NCBI GenBank assembly: GCA_002390675.1
Contig: DGPZ01000019.1
Coordinates: 10,329-74,328 of the forward strand
DNA length: 64,000 nucleotides
Reading direction: 5' to 3'
Source of the DNA: Deltaproteobacteria bacterium UBA4427
GTDB taxonomy: Bacteria > Myxococcota_A > UBA9160 > UBA4427
Position 1 is the stretch's first letter. Every line of letters starts with the position of its first letter. The translations under genes were made by a program, and so were the position numbers. Of this stretch, positions 25,134 to 33,764 are shown one piece after another. Below the pieces are notes generated by a model, which worked only from the letters and a program-made list of their open reading frames with translations, did no database searches and was not told the origin of the DNA.

Positions 25134-26744
25134 TCAGCGCAATTCGAGTACTAGAACGCGTCGCCCCTCCCCAGATTCCACGTGAACAAGATGGAGCCAA
25201 TCCCCCACGCCCTTCATGAGGCCCCAATGTTCAGCAACCCGTCTCTCATCGATCACGAGCCATTCAACCCCTGCGTGCCGCAAAGCCTCTTCGATGCTCG
25301 AACTTTTTCCCGACGGTAACGGCACGTGTCGCGCCCGCGCATAGTAGGCGACGCGCATTTTCTGAGCGCCTACGACCAGTCCGGGCCCTTCACGTTCCGC
25401 CAACCAGTTCGCGGCCGCCCGAACTGGAGCGCGATCAATTCGTCGCTCTCGGAGATCGCGATCTCCCCACACTAAGGCCAATACTAAGACCAGTCCAAAA
25501 CACACAGCAGGGGGAGACGCCCAACGCGCTCGAGGGCTCGAATCCGGCTCGGTCCACCGATTCACTAAGAGATGGTGAAGGCCGCGCCAACCGACTGCAG
25601 CAAAGACCGTGAGCGGCAACCATGCCGCCAGAGCGTGGCGACGCGCGACGTACCCCGCGCCCCAAACCAACAAAACCAACACAGCCGAATAGAGCACCGC
25701 CGGCAACGCGAATAGCACCAAGCGCTTTCGAAAGTCAGTACCCCTCATCACGATCAAGCCGATAGCCGCAAAGAGCGCAATTTCGTATCGAAAGGCTGCG
25801 AGTGAGGTTCGCATAGCACGCGAAATCGCCTCACCTACACCCAACAACGTACGAGGCGGTCGATCAAAGCCCGAACCACTCACGCGTACCGACGAAAGAG
25901 GCAGCGGAAGCGCAGTCTCCCCCTCGCCAGTCGGCATTTCGACACGGACGCCAGTGCGTCCTGCTGCAAGCTCGACGATCGATTTCTTGCGGGTCAGCGT
26001 GAGATCGCCTGTCTGCTCGGAGACAGCCGCCACCAAGGGCCCCACCAGCGCGAGCGTCGCGAGTACCAAGGCGAGCGCGGAAACGAACATGCCACGTCGC
26101 GCCGAGGCATCCCGCCATCCGCGGGCGGCGAACACGACGATCGCGACGGCACAGAGTCCAAGCCCTTCCGGACGGACGAGGTACGCGAGTCCCGCTCCAA
26201 CGCCACAGCCGATGGCCAGCAAGAGTCTTGGACGTTCATTCCATTCACTGAGCGCCGCAAAGCCCATCAAAAAGAGGCCTGCGTAAAGCCCATCGCTCAT
26301 CACATCGCTTGAAAAATCGATCGCCCACGGATGAAGCGCGACCACCCACCCCGTCATCCAGGCGATCTCATCCCCGAACGCGCTCTTTGCAGCGCAAAAC
26401 AGTCCAAGAACGGAAAGTACGCCGCCCAAAACGGAGACCCAAATCGCCGCCGTCTCAAAGCCAACACCGAAAACTGAATAGACCGACGCGACCAATGCGG
26501 GGTAGAGCGGATGAAAAGGATGCTCGAGTACAGCCTCCCAGCGTCCATCAGCGATCGCCTCAGCAAGCGCGATAAAAATCGGACCATCATTAAAGATCGC
26601 ATGCGTGTGCTGCCACGCTTGTAAGCGCAACCAGGCTGACACACCTAGCAAGACCGCAAGGCCCACGGTTATGCGAAGCCTAGGGGGAAGACCAGATCCG
26701 GACGGTGACGGCGCCGAAGCCTCTCGCCGATCATCGACTGTCAC
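25134..26744 (-). CDS. Integral membrane glycosyltransferase, GT39/ArnT-like
   Basis: 536 residues with about ten to twelve hydrophobic segments. After the first membrane helix (ITVGLAVLLGVSAWLRL) comes a periplasmic loop with FNDGPIFIALAEAIADG and EHPFHPLYPALVASVY, resembling the acidic donor-site loop of dolichyl- or undecaprenyl-phosphate sugar transferases (PMT/ArnT class). Likely transfers a sugar from a polyprenyl-phosphate donor to a lipid or protein outside the membrane. GTG 26742-26744 is taken as the start; it follows the stop of the upstream GT81 gene by five bases, with GAGGCGGG at the right distance. The far C-terminus (GVEWLVIDERRV) is soluble. Confidence 0.82.
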   Translation of the reverse strand: MTVDDRREASAPSPSGSGLPPRLRITVGLAVLLGVSAWLRLQAWQHTHAIFNDGPIFIALAEAIADGRWEAVLEHPFHPLYPALVASVYSVFGVGFETAAIWVSVLGGVLSVLGLFCAAKSAFGDEIAWMTGWVVALHPWAIDFSSDVMSDGLYAGLFLMGFAALSEWNERPRLLLAIGCGVGAGLAYLVRPEGLGLCAVAIVVFAARGWRDASARRGMFVSALALVLATLALVGPLVAAVSEQTGDLTLTRKKSIVELAAGRTGVRVEMPTGEGETALPLPLSSVRVSGSGFDRPPRTLLGVGEAISRAMRTSLAAFRYEIALFAAIGLIVMRGTDFRKRLVLFALPAVLYSAVLVLLVWGAGYVARRHALAAWLPLTVFAAVGWRGLHHLLVNRWTEPDSSPRARWASPPAVCFGLVLVLALVWGDRDLRERRIDRAPVRAAANWLAEREGPGLVVGAQKMRVAYYARARHVPLPSGKSSSIEEALRHAGVEWLVIDERRVAEHWGLMKGVGDWLHLVHVESGEGRRVLVLELR

Positions 26745-26751
26745 GATGTAT

Positions 26752-27984
26752 TCAGCCCGCCTCTTCGGCGTCTGCCACAACAGCACCCGCGAGTTCATCA
26801 AGGAAATCAGGCAGAGCCGAGACGACGCGGCTCCAATTGGGAATCTGCGGCGCGCCCATTGGATCTCCTACGAAGTCGAGTCCCGCCGCTCGCAGTGCGC
26901 CGGAAAACGTCTCAACAGCGACTTCTTCTTCATGACGATCGAAATAAAGTCCGTTCAATTTGGCGTCATCGCTATAGCGAGCGATCGCGTCTTGAGCCGT
27001 ACGCACATAGGCAGCAATCAGCGTATTCAAGAAACCTGAATCGAACTCAACGCCGTAGCTCGCCAAGTTACGAATCAACGAAGCCGCGATGTCCCGAACC
27101 ATTCGGTGCAACCCGGCATTGCCGTCGTGCTCCGAGAGTTCCTGATGCTTATGGTCATAGTTCTCGACGAGCTCGACCTGGCAGATGCGCTTCAGCGAGC
27201 AGTTCCGGTAGACCTCAGCCAACACGCCGACCTCGAGTCCCCAATCTGCCGGAATGCGATTCGCTCGGATGAGTTCCGTTGTCATAGAACATTCGCCAGC
27301 GAGCGGATATCTAAAAGATTCGAGATAATCGAGCAGCGGCACCGGGCCAAGCACGGACTTCATGGCGCGTATCAGCGGCGTCATAAAGAGCCGAGTCACG
27401 CGCCCGTGCATCCGGTCGGACACGCGGCTGTAGTAGCCCTTTGCAAACTCGTAACTCATATTGGGGTTCGCGGTAGGAAAAACGAGCCGCGCGAGGAGGT
27501 CGCGGTCGTAGTCGAGGATGTCGCAGTCGTGCGTCGCGACGACTCGCGCTCGATGGGTCGCAAGGACATAGCCATAGGCGAGCCAATTCGCGCGCCCCTT
27601 GCCCTCGCTGCCGGGATCGAGGCCTTCATCACGAAGCCGCTGGATGAGTGCCTGGATGCGCGGCCCCTGATTCCAGATCACAGTCGCCGACTCATCGTCC
27701 ATGGACCGGATCGGCTCAACGAGCTCGCGAAACTCCCGATACTCGGCGGGCCCAGCAGGCCCCGACAGGCTCAGCACGCACTGCGTGAGATACGGCACCT
27801 GAATGAGTTCTTCCACGATCCGCTTGAGCGCTGGACCGCGGATCTCTGAATAGAGCGACGGCAGCACCAACGCGATCGGGCGTTCCTCGGCGTAATGCAT
27901 GAGCTCGCGCTCGAGGCGCGGGAGGTCAGCCTTGCCGAGGCGATGAAGCGACGTGATAACGCCGGTTTGATGAAAATCCGCCAT
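26752..27984 (-). CDS. GT81-like glycosyltransferase (glucosyl-3-phosphoglycerate synthase type)
   Basis: 410 residues of GT-A fold. Motifs: ALVLPSLYSEI near residue 40, GSEGKGRANWLAYGYVLA, the metal-binding HDCDILDY, and FRYPLAGECSMTTELI followed by DWGLEVGVLAEVYRN. These match GpgS-type enzymes, which join a nucleotide sugar to 3-phosphoglycerate, the first step to glucosylglycerate (osmolyte) or methylglucose lipopolysaccharide. A mannosyl-transferring relative cannot be excluded, and no phosphatase (gpgP) is adjacent. It is followed after its TGA by the GT39-like gene in the same direction with five bases between, so they are likely co-transcribed. No signal peptide. Confidence 0.82.
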   Translation of the reverse strand: MADFHQTGVITSLHRLGKADLPRLERELMHYAEERPIALVLPSLYSEIRGPALKRIVEELIQVPYLTQCVLSLSGPAGPAEYREFRELVEPIRSMDDESATVIWNQGPRIQALIQRLRDEGLDPGSEGKGRANWLAYGYVLATHRARVVATHDCDILDYDRDLLARLVFPTANPNMSYEFAKGYYSRVSDRMHGRVTRLFMTPLIRAMKSVLGPVPLLDYLESFRYPLAGECSMTTELIRANRIPADWGLEVGVLAEVYRNCSLKRICQVELVENYDHKHQELSEHDGNAGLHRMVRDIAASLIRNLASYGVEFDSGFLNTLIAAYVRTAQDAIARYSDDAKLNGLYFDRHEEEVAVETFSGALRAAGLDFVGDPMGAPQIPNWSRVVSALPDFLDELAGAVVADAEEAG

Positions 27985-28104
27985 GGCTGGGACGGTCGCA
28001 CTGGCGCCCTGCGGGTGTCAAGGAATCCTAAGTCGAGATCCCGGGCCTACGAAGGAAAAAGCTCCAAAATCAAAGGGTCTGGGCTCAATTCTTCGAGCAG
28101 GATC

Positions 28105-28458
28105 TCAATAGATGCCGACGGGCGTGAGCGAGGGCTCAATCGCGTCTTCTAGCAGGCGGACCGCTTCAGGATCGATCTCATGGAATTCGATGCCCACTTC
28201 CTGAGTAATCTGATCCGTGTCGGTTGCCCACATGACCGTTCCCTTCGCGACAACCGTCTCGTCGCCGACATTGAAGGTCACGCGAAGGACGTCTCCCAGG
28301 TTGATCTCAATTCCGACGGCCTCGAAGCTGATGCCGCCTGTGGAGAGATTCTTCGAGACAGCCAATTGGTCGGGCCTGTCGATTTCCGAGAAGGAAATAA
28401 CTTGATCCGTCGCGATGCGATGAAATTTTCGACGTTCTGCCCCGGATGCTTCGCCCAT
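28105..28458 (-). CDS. PilZ-domain protein (cyclic-di-GMP receptor)
   Basis: 117 residues, a single PilZ domain. Both ligand motifs are present: RRKFHRI near the N-terminus (RxxxR) and NLSTGGISF ((D/N)xSxxG). It should bind c-di-GMP and relay it to a partner. Start ATG 28458 has GAGGGG at the right distance. It stands alone on the minus strand, downstream of the Y-family gene and upstream of the GT81 gene. The only GGDEF protein in the window (5531-7810) is degenerate, so the c-di-GMP synthase must lie elsewhere. Confidence 0.9.
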   Translation of the reverse strand: MGEASGAERRKFHRIATDQVISFSEIDRPDQLAVSKNLSTGGISFEAVGIEINLGDVLRVTFNVGDETVVAKGTVMWATDTDQITQEVGIEFHEIDPEAVRLLEDAIEPSLTPVGIY

Positions 28459-28607
28459 ACCATCCCCTCAGGTGCGTCCGGCGATTCCGACACGCATATA
28501 GAGGTCTCGGCTGCGAGCTGCCCCGGCTTGAGCAACCAGGCCTGGCGAAACAGCAAATGGTGCTCCCGGCGACCACGCCTGCACCACCGATAACATTCCG
28601 ATTCCGT

Positions 28608-29684
28608 CTAGAACAGATCGAGCTGTCGATCAGGAGCCCCCGCGGTCTCCAGCCCTTTCAGAATCAGAGCGAGCCTACGGAAGCGGCGACCGTCCAAAGT
28701 CACCCGGCCGAGCAGCTCGCGCCCCGCATCGGCCAGTACGGCTGCCTCTGCGGTCGGTTCGCCGAGGCTGCAGCTTCGTGTCAGCGCGCGCTCCCCCGCG
28801 CCGGATAAACGGAGCGCGATTCGCGACGCGCGGAGCCCGTCCCGGCGTAAAGCTCGCTCCAGCGCATCGGCCAGCCGGCCAGAGGCCGCTTCGAAAAGCT
28901 CGCGGCTCACGACTTGGCCCCCGGACAGCTCGAGGGTCTCCTCCCTCGAGAGCGATGCCGGATGGCGTGTGACACGAAGGGGCTTAGGGTCCTCTCCGCA
29001 TGCGAGCAGCCAAAGAGATCGGCCGTGATTGCCTAACAAGATGTCCAGACGTTCGAGCCCAAGCTCGCGCAGCCCAGGGATATCGACGGCGCCTAGCTCG
29101 GCCAATCGTGCCGCTGTTTTAGGGCCAACGCCCGGCAATCGCTCGAGGGACTGGTCATTCAACCACGACTGGAACTCGCCCGCTGTGACGACAACTGCCG
29201 TCCCGGAACTCGCCGCTTCCGCCGCGAGACGCGCTGCGAACCGCGCCGGAGCGACCCCGCAGTGCAAAGGCAGTCCAACCCGCTCGAGGACCGCTGCTTC
29301 GAGCCGAGCCGCGAGCAGTCGGGCCTCGTGGCTCTCTCGGGGCGCACGCAGATAGAAGCCCGCCAAGCCATCGATCTCCACGGCATCTACCACTTCTCGC
29401 ATAGCAGCCCGCAGCAACCCCGAGACCTCACGCGCACGCGCCATATCCGTCGGGGCTCTTTGCGCCTCGGGTACGCGATCGAGGGCTTCCGCCATTCCCA
29501 TGCCATCCACGATTCCACGAGCGCGAAGGACATCACTCGCACAGACGACCTTCCCACGCTTCAAAGGATCTCCACCGATCAGGAGAGGCCCATCGCCGAG
29601 CATGGGGTTCGCGCGCCGCGCGACCTGCACATGGAACTCGGGGACGTGGCTATATCCGACGGGTTCGCCCGCTCCTGAGGACAT
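28608..29684 (-). CDS. Inactive Y-family DNA polymerase homologue (ImuB/DinB-like) with beta-clamp motif
   Basis: 358 residues align with the Y-family palm, fingers, thumb and little finger: PLLIGGDPLKRGKVVCAS, GIVDGMGMAEALDRVP, and the HhH block LERLPGVGPKTAARLAELG. The catalytic acids are missing: the first metal aspartates (HVDMDAFFASVE in DinB) are HVPEFHVQV here, and SIDEA is replaced by EIDGLAGFYL, leaving one aspartate. The last six residues are RQLDLF, the consensus beta-clamp-binding motif. This combination resembles ImuB, a non-catalytic hub of the mutasome. No imuA or dnaE2 is nearby. The start overlaps the stop of the upstream acylase-family gene (TGATG), implying coupled translation. 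Confidence 0.82.
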   Translation of the reverse strand: MSSGAGEPVGYSHVPEFHVQVARRANPMLGDGPLLIGGDPLKRGKVVCASDVLRARGIVDGMGMAEALDRVPEAQRAPTDMARAREVSGLLRAAMREVVDAVEIDGLAGFYLRAPRESHEARLLAARLEAAVLERVGLPLHCGVAPARFAARLAAEAASSGTAVVVTAGEFQSWLNDQSLERLPGVGPKTAARLAELGAVDIPGLRELGLERLDILLGNHGRSLWLLACGEDPKPLRVTRHPASLSREETLELSGGQVVSRELFEAASGRLADALERALRRDGLRASRIALRLSGAGERALTRSCSLGEPTAEAAVLADAGRELLGRVTLDGRRFRRLALILKGLETAGAPDRQLDLF

Positions 29685-32200
29685 CAGGGCGCCGGCTCGA
29701 GCACAAGTCGTTCGGCGCTCTGCTCTTCGATCGCAAGCCGACTCGTCGCAAACAAGGCAAGGCGACCATGGGTCCAGTGTGAGATGCCATCGGCAAAATG
29801 CGGATGTCCGGGATGCTCACTCTGACCGGGGGTAAGGCTACTCAGGAAACGGTCTTGGCTGCCTAGATCGATGGCTACGCGATACAGAGCTGTTCGCTCG
29901 ACATCAAAAGAGATACCGGGCCGGTGCCGCGTGAAAGACAGTGTCTGCCCACTTCCGGAAGCGGGGAAAACATAACCTTCAGTAGCATCTGTTGCGGTCC
30001 GCCCGAGTCTTTCGAATGCGACTCGATGCAATCCGCCCCAGGACCAACGAGCTCGCGTCGGCCCGAGGCGCTGATTCAAACTCACCCAGGTTTCCCGCAA
30101 ACTCGCCCGTGCCGCTTCCGTCACCACCGATTCGTCGGTCCATCCCCCTGACTGCCGGAGGGTCGCTGCGCGCAGAATCAATCGTTCCACTGCGGTTTGA
30201 GGCTGAACATGAGGCGCAGCGAGATAGCGCTCGAAGAGCCCATCACCAAAGGGCTCACGAAGCAAGTGGCCTAATAAACGCTCGATCGCCAAGTGATAGG
30301 CGGCGGCGCCAGCGCTATCGGAGTCAAATCGACCATCCCATCGCTTCAGAAGCGCCGCGACCTCCTGTGCCTCGGCCGGCAAGGGTCCGCCGCGGCGTGC
30401 CATCCCATCGATCGCGGTCACGACTCGTGTCGCACGCAGCGCACCGGCGTCAAAGAGGATATCCGCGGCAGAGCGCAGCGTGAGAGATCCACGCCCCAAG
30501 GCTTCGTCGAGTGCGAACTCTAGCCGCATTGCGCGGTCCCCCGGCCGCCAGAGCCATTCCGTCTGATCCAGGCCGCCGCGTCCGGACCAAGGTTGATCCA
30601 GAGCCATCACCCAAGCTCGACCGCTCTCACCGAGTGCCATTCCCGGGAGCGATGCTAGTGACACAGGCTCTCGCCAATCAAAACTTCGCAAGCGACCTTG
30701 CACGGGAACCAAGCCCGTCGGGAGCGGCCGATTAGGCAACCACCCCGCGACCTGCACGCCACCCTCGCCTTCTGCGTCAGCGAACGTGAATGCAAGAACC
30801 GGTTCGTGATGCATTTCAAGTATCGCCGCAATCTCCTGGCTACCGCCCGCCCGGAGTAGCCCAAGCATTGAGGTAAGCCCATCTCCAGACCTTGCTCCCG
30901 TCCAGGAAAGGGCTCTTCCCGATCGCGCGCGGGGCATTTTTGAATCCTGTTCTTCGTCGAGTCCCGACCACAAGGATTCAATCAATGGACCATGCCCCGT
31001 CGAGCGCAGGGATAACGTGGTGTCGATCAATTCGCCGCGCGGGCCCATCCAGGAAACGGTCTCTTCCCGCGCCTCGACCGGAACCCAGAGCGTCCCGTTC
31101 TGATAGAGGCCCCCGCGATCGCGTAGTGTCTCCATGAATAGATCTGAAATCGGCGCACTCGCCGGCACCGAGGCCCAAGCGAAGTTTGGATTGCGCCCGG
31201 CCCAGAAAATAGGAGAGCCGGGCATAGTCGCACCCGCCACGTCAATCGCCCCGGCATCAAGGTGTGCCTCATAAAAGAGGCTGGGCAGCGTCGGCGCAAA
31301 GTGCCAGTCCGCCACCAAGATAGGAGCACCGCTTACCGTCTTTGAACCCTCGACTGCCCACGCTCCACCCGTCGGAATCCCAATGCCTTCGCAGAGTTCT
31401 TCGGTCGCGCCCATGATCGCGTTCGCCAGCGCATATTCCCCGGTGCTCGATGCCACCGGGTGACGAGGCACTTCAGGCGCCACACCGAAATCAACGGAGG
31501 CTCGCCCCGGAAAGAATGGTCTGGCGGGAACCGAGTCCAGGCGCTGAATCAAGTCATCGAGAACGAGAGTTGTCTCCAGCGTGCCGCCGATGCACCAGGA
31601 CAGCAGCTTTACGACGGCGATCGAATCCGCAGGGCGCCAATCCGCAACGGAGGCAATACCGCCCTGCAGACGGCGTGGCGCGCGAACGCGGCCTTGCCGA
31701 ACACGGTCGATACGCGCGTTCACGCCCGCCGAGTAGAGCTCGAGCACCTTAAGGGACGACGCGGGGAGATCAGCAACGACCGCCTCAGATGCCCGACCTA
31801 TTTCAAGCAGCCTCGCAAGGCGGTCCGCACGTAGAGCCGGTGCGCCCTGGAGTTCGGCGGCGCGACCGAGGGCCTGTCGCCGCAGAAAAGCCATCTGCGC
31901 GAGGCGGTCCTGCGCGTGAGCGAACCCGAGCGCAAACCATCCTTCAGACTCTCGCTCGGCGATCAGATGCGGGATGCCCCGGACGTCTCGCAACACCTCG
32001 ACCGGAGCCTCCAAATTGGAAATGCGAATTGTGCCCGAAACGGGAGCGAAGGATTCACGTTCGGCCCGGTCGCTGGCCCCCCAGCGCTGGCTGATCAGGA
32101 GCGCGACGAGGATCAGCAAAGCGCCGACTATCAGCCGCCCACCCAGCTGCGGTAAACCCGGCGTAGGCTTTTCGGCCTGCGGCCCCTCGGACACCGACAT
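29684..32200 (-). CDS. Penicillin-acylase-family (Ntn hydrolase) protein, nucleophile apparently absent
   Basis: 838 residues with an N-terminal membrane segment (LIVGALLILVALLISQRW) and family blocks: VEVLRDVRGIPHLIAE, ESEGWFALGFAHAQDRL, EGSKTVSGAPILVADWHFAP and GSPIFWAGRNPNFAWAS. In active members the beta chain starts at Ser in a SNxW motif before the WAVxG strand; here that stretch is PTGGAWAVEG, so Gly occupies the serine position and self-cleavage should fail. The family hydrolyses beta-lactam or acyl-homoserine lactone side chains in the periplasm; the role here is unknown. ATG 32200 with GGAGGG ten bases upstream is preferred to the far start at 32326. The stop overlaps the Y-family gene start. 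Confidence 0.82.
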   Translation of the reverse strand: MSVSEGPQAEKPTPGLPQLGGRLIVGALLILVALLISQRWGASDRAERESFAPVSGTIRISNLEAPVEVLRDVRGIPHLIAERESEGWFALGFAHAQDRLAQMAFLRRQALGRAAELQGAPALRADRLARLLEIGRASEAVVADLPASSLKVLELYSAGVNARIDRVRQGRVRAPRRLQGGIASVADWRPADSIAVVKLLSWCIGGTLETTLVLDDLIQRLDSVPARPFFPGRASVDFGVAPEVPRHPVASSTGEYALANAIMGATEELCEGIGIPTGGAWAVEGSKTVSGAPILVADWHFAPTLPSLFYEAHLDAGAIDVAGATMPGSPIFWAGRNPNFAWASVPASAPISDLFMETLRDRGGLYQNGTLWVPVEAREETVSWMGPRGELIDTTLSLRSTGHGPLIESLWSGLDEEQDSKMPRARSGRALSWTGARSGDGLTSMLGLLRAGGSQEIAAILEMHHEPVLAFTFADAEGEGGVQVAGWLPNRPLPTGLVPVQGRLRSFDWREPVSLASLPGMALGESGRAWVMALDQPWSGRGGLDQTEWLWRPGDRAMRLEFALDEALGRGSLTLRSAADILFDAGALRATRVVTAIDGMARRGGPLPAEAQEVAALLKRWDGRFDSDSAGAAAYHLAIERLLGHLLREPFGDGLFERYLAAPHVQPQTAVERLILRAATLRQSGGWTDESVVTEAARASLRETWVSLNQRLGPTRARWSWGGLHRVAFERLGRTATDATEGYVFPASGSGQTLSFTRHRPGISFDVERTALYRVAIDLGSQDRFLSSLTPGQSEHPGHPHFADGISHWTHGRLALFATSRLAIEEQSAERLVLEPAP

Positions 32201-32386
32201 CGAACGCATACCCTCCAATGTGAGCAATGTGAGCGCCGGCGAACCGAAGTTCGAGCTCCTCACACCCCCGGATGCTTCTTTAATCACGGTGCCGCGGACC
32301 CCCGTCAGCAACACCTTTGGCATCAACCTTCGACAGCCTTCATTTCCCTACATCGAATGCCCAAAAAGAGAAGTTAAGTCGAATAC

Positions 32387-32415
32387 TTGAGAGCATACCG
32401 GAGGGTCGGTACATT
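32387..32415 (+). promoter_or_regulatory. Sigma70-like promoter ahead of pgk
   Basis: TTGAGA (32387-32392) and TACATT (32410-32415) are 17 bases apart, the best -35/-10 pair in the 355-base divergent gap between the acylase-family gene and pgk. It predicts a leader of about 130 bases containing the pyrimidine repeat at 32474-32503. The other side of the gap holds only the GGAGGG ribosome site of the acylase-family gene. Confidence 0.5.
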
Positions 32416-32473
32416 GCGCGCGCCGCCCCTCTTCAATCGAAATACTCAATCTCTCGTCCCCTCCGCATTTGCT

Positions 32474-32503
32474 CGCCCTTTTTCGCCCTTTTTCGCTCTT
32501 TTT
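32474..32503 (+). repeat. Three tandem 10-base pyrimidine-rich repeats in the pgk leader
   Basis: CGCCCTTTTT occurs twice and CGCTCTTTTT once, head to tail with period 10. They lie 50 bases before the pgk start and after the likely promoter, so they would be transcribed. Regular U-tracts could bind an RNA protein or arise by slippage. Confidence 0.7.
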
Positions 32504-32555
32504 CGCGACGGATTCCCGAAGCTCCGACGAGCTACTCCACCCCTGGCGGTTTGAT

Positions 32556-33764
32556 TTGCCGATCCAATCAATTGAAGCTCTGTTGGCCAACTGCGAACTT
32601 GCCGGGAGGCGCGTCTTCGTCCGCGCCGATCTCAACGTCCCCCTCGACGGCAACGGCAAGATCTCTGACGACAGCCGTATCCGCGCGTCGCTCCCAACGC
32701 TCAATCTCCTCGTTGAAGCTGGCGCAAAGGTCATTCTCGCTTCGCATCTCGGCCGCCCCAAAGGCGAGCGCAATTCGGCACTCTCCTTATGCATCGTCGC
32801 AGAAGCGCTCGGAAGCCACTTCGAGACCAAGGTCCACTTCGCCCCTGACTGCGTTGGCGTGCCGGCTAAAGAAGCGGTCGACTCGCTTGCCAACGGCGAA
32901 ATCCTTCTGCTCGAAAACCTCCGCTTCCACAAAGCCGAAACCGAAAACGACCCGCAATTCGCAGCGGCCCTGGCCTCTTTGGCGGACGTGTATGTGAACG
33001 ACGCCTTCGGCACGGCGCACCGAGCCCACGCGTCAACCGCAGGCATGGTTGCCCACGTGGGCATCGCCGCTGCGGGCCAATTGCTCACGAAAGAGCTCGA
33101 TGCCCTTACCAGCGCCCTCGAACCCGAACGCCCCTTCGTTTGTTTTCTTGGCGGTGCGAAAGTGTCTGACAAACTCGGCGTCCTAGAGGCGTTAATCGAG
33201 CGAGCGGATACCGTCGGCGTCGGCGGTGCTATGGCGTATACATTCCTTTCCGCACAAGGCCAGTCCACCGGCTCCTCATTAGTCGAACCCGATCGCCTCG
33301 CAGATGCGAAACGGATGATTGCCCGGGCGGCCGAAAGAGGTTGTGAGCTGCTACTTCCGACCGACCACGTAGTCAGCGACCGCCTAGCAGAAGACGCCGT
33401 AGCTCAAACAGTCGAAATAATCCCCGACGGACTTATGGGCCTGGACATAGGACCGGGCACTGCAGCGCGTTATGCGCAGGCCGCAGCCGGTGCAGCCACG
33501 ATTCTTTGGAATGGTCCAATGGGGGTTTTTGAAATCGACGCCTTTGCTACGGGAACCGAAGCCGTGGCAGAAGCAGTCGCCGCCTCAAGCGCTGGAAGTA
33601 TTGTCGGCGGAGGTGACTCCCTCGCCGCGGTGAACAAGGTCGGCGTGGGCGATCGCATTAGTCATCTTTCGACAGGGGGCGGCGCTTCCCTCGAGTTCGT
33701 TCAGGGGCTGACACTACCGGGCGTCGCTGCCCTCGATCGCCCGAACCGGGACGGCTCAGCATGA
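32556..33764 (+). CDS. pgk: Phosphoglycerate kinase
   Basis: Interconverts 1,3-bisphosphoglycerate and 3-phosphoglycerate with ADP/ATP in glycolysis. Motifs: VFVRADLNVPLDGNGKISDD (substrate-binding signature), VILASHLGRPKG, FLGGAKVSDKLGVLEAL, WNGPMGVFEID and GGGDSLAAVNKVG near the C-terminus. TTG at 32556 (LPIQSIEALLANCELAGRRV) is preferred: GGCGG lies upstream and the 402-residue product is the normal length. The ATG-like start at 32469 would add 29 residues encoded partly by the tandem repeat. The stop overlaps tpiA (ATGA). pgk-tpiA-secG order is common and indicates one transcript. Confidence 0.95.
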   Translation: MPIQSIEALLANCELAGRRVFVRADLNVPLDGNGKISDDSRIRASLPTLNLLVEAGAKVILASHLGRPKGERNSALSLCIVAEALGSHFETKVHFAPDCVGVPAKEAVDSLANGEILLLENLRFHKAETENDPQFAAALASLADVYVNDAFGTAHRAHASTAGMVAHVGIAAAGQLLTKELDALTSALEPERPFVCFLGGAKVSDKLGVLEALIERADTVGVGGAMAYTFLSAQGQSTGSSLVEPDRLADAKRMIARAAERGCELLLPTDHVVSDRLAEDAVAQTVEIIPDGLMGLDIGPGTAARYAQAAAGAATILWNGPMGVFEIDAFATGTEAVAEAVAASSAGSIVGGGDSLAAVNKVGVGDRISHLSTGGGASLEFVQGLTLPGVAALDRPNRDGSA

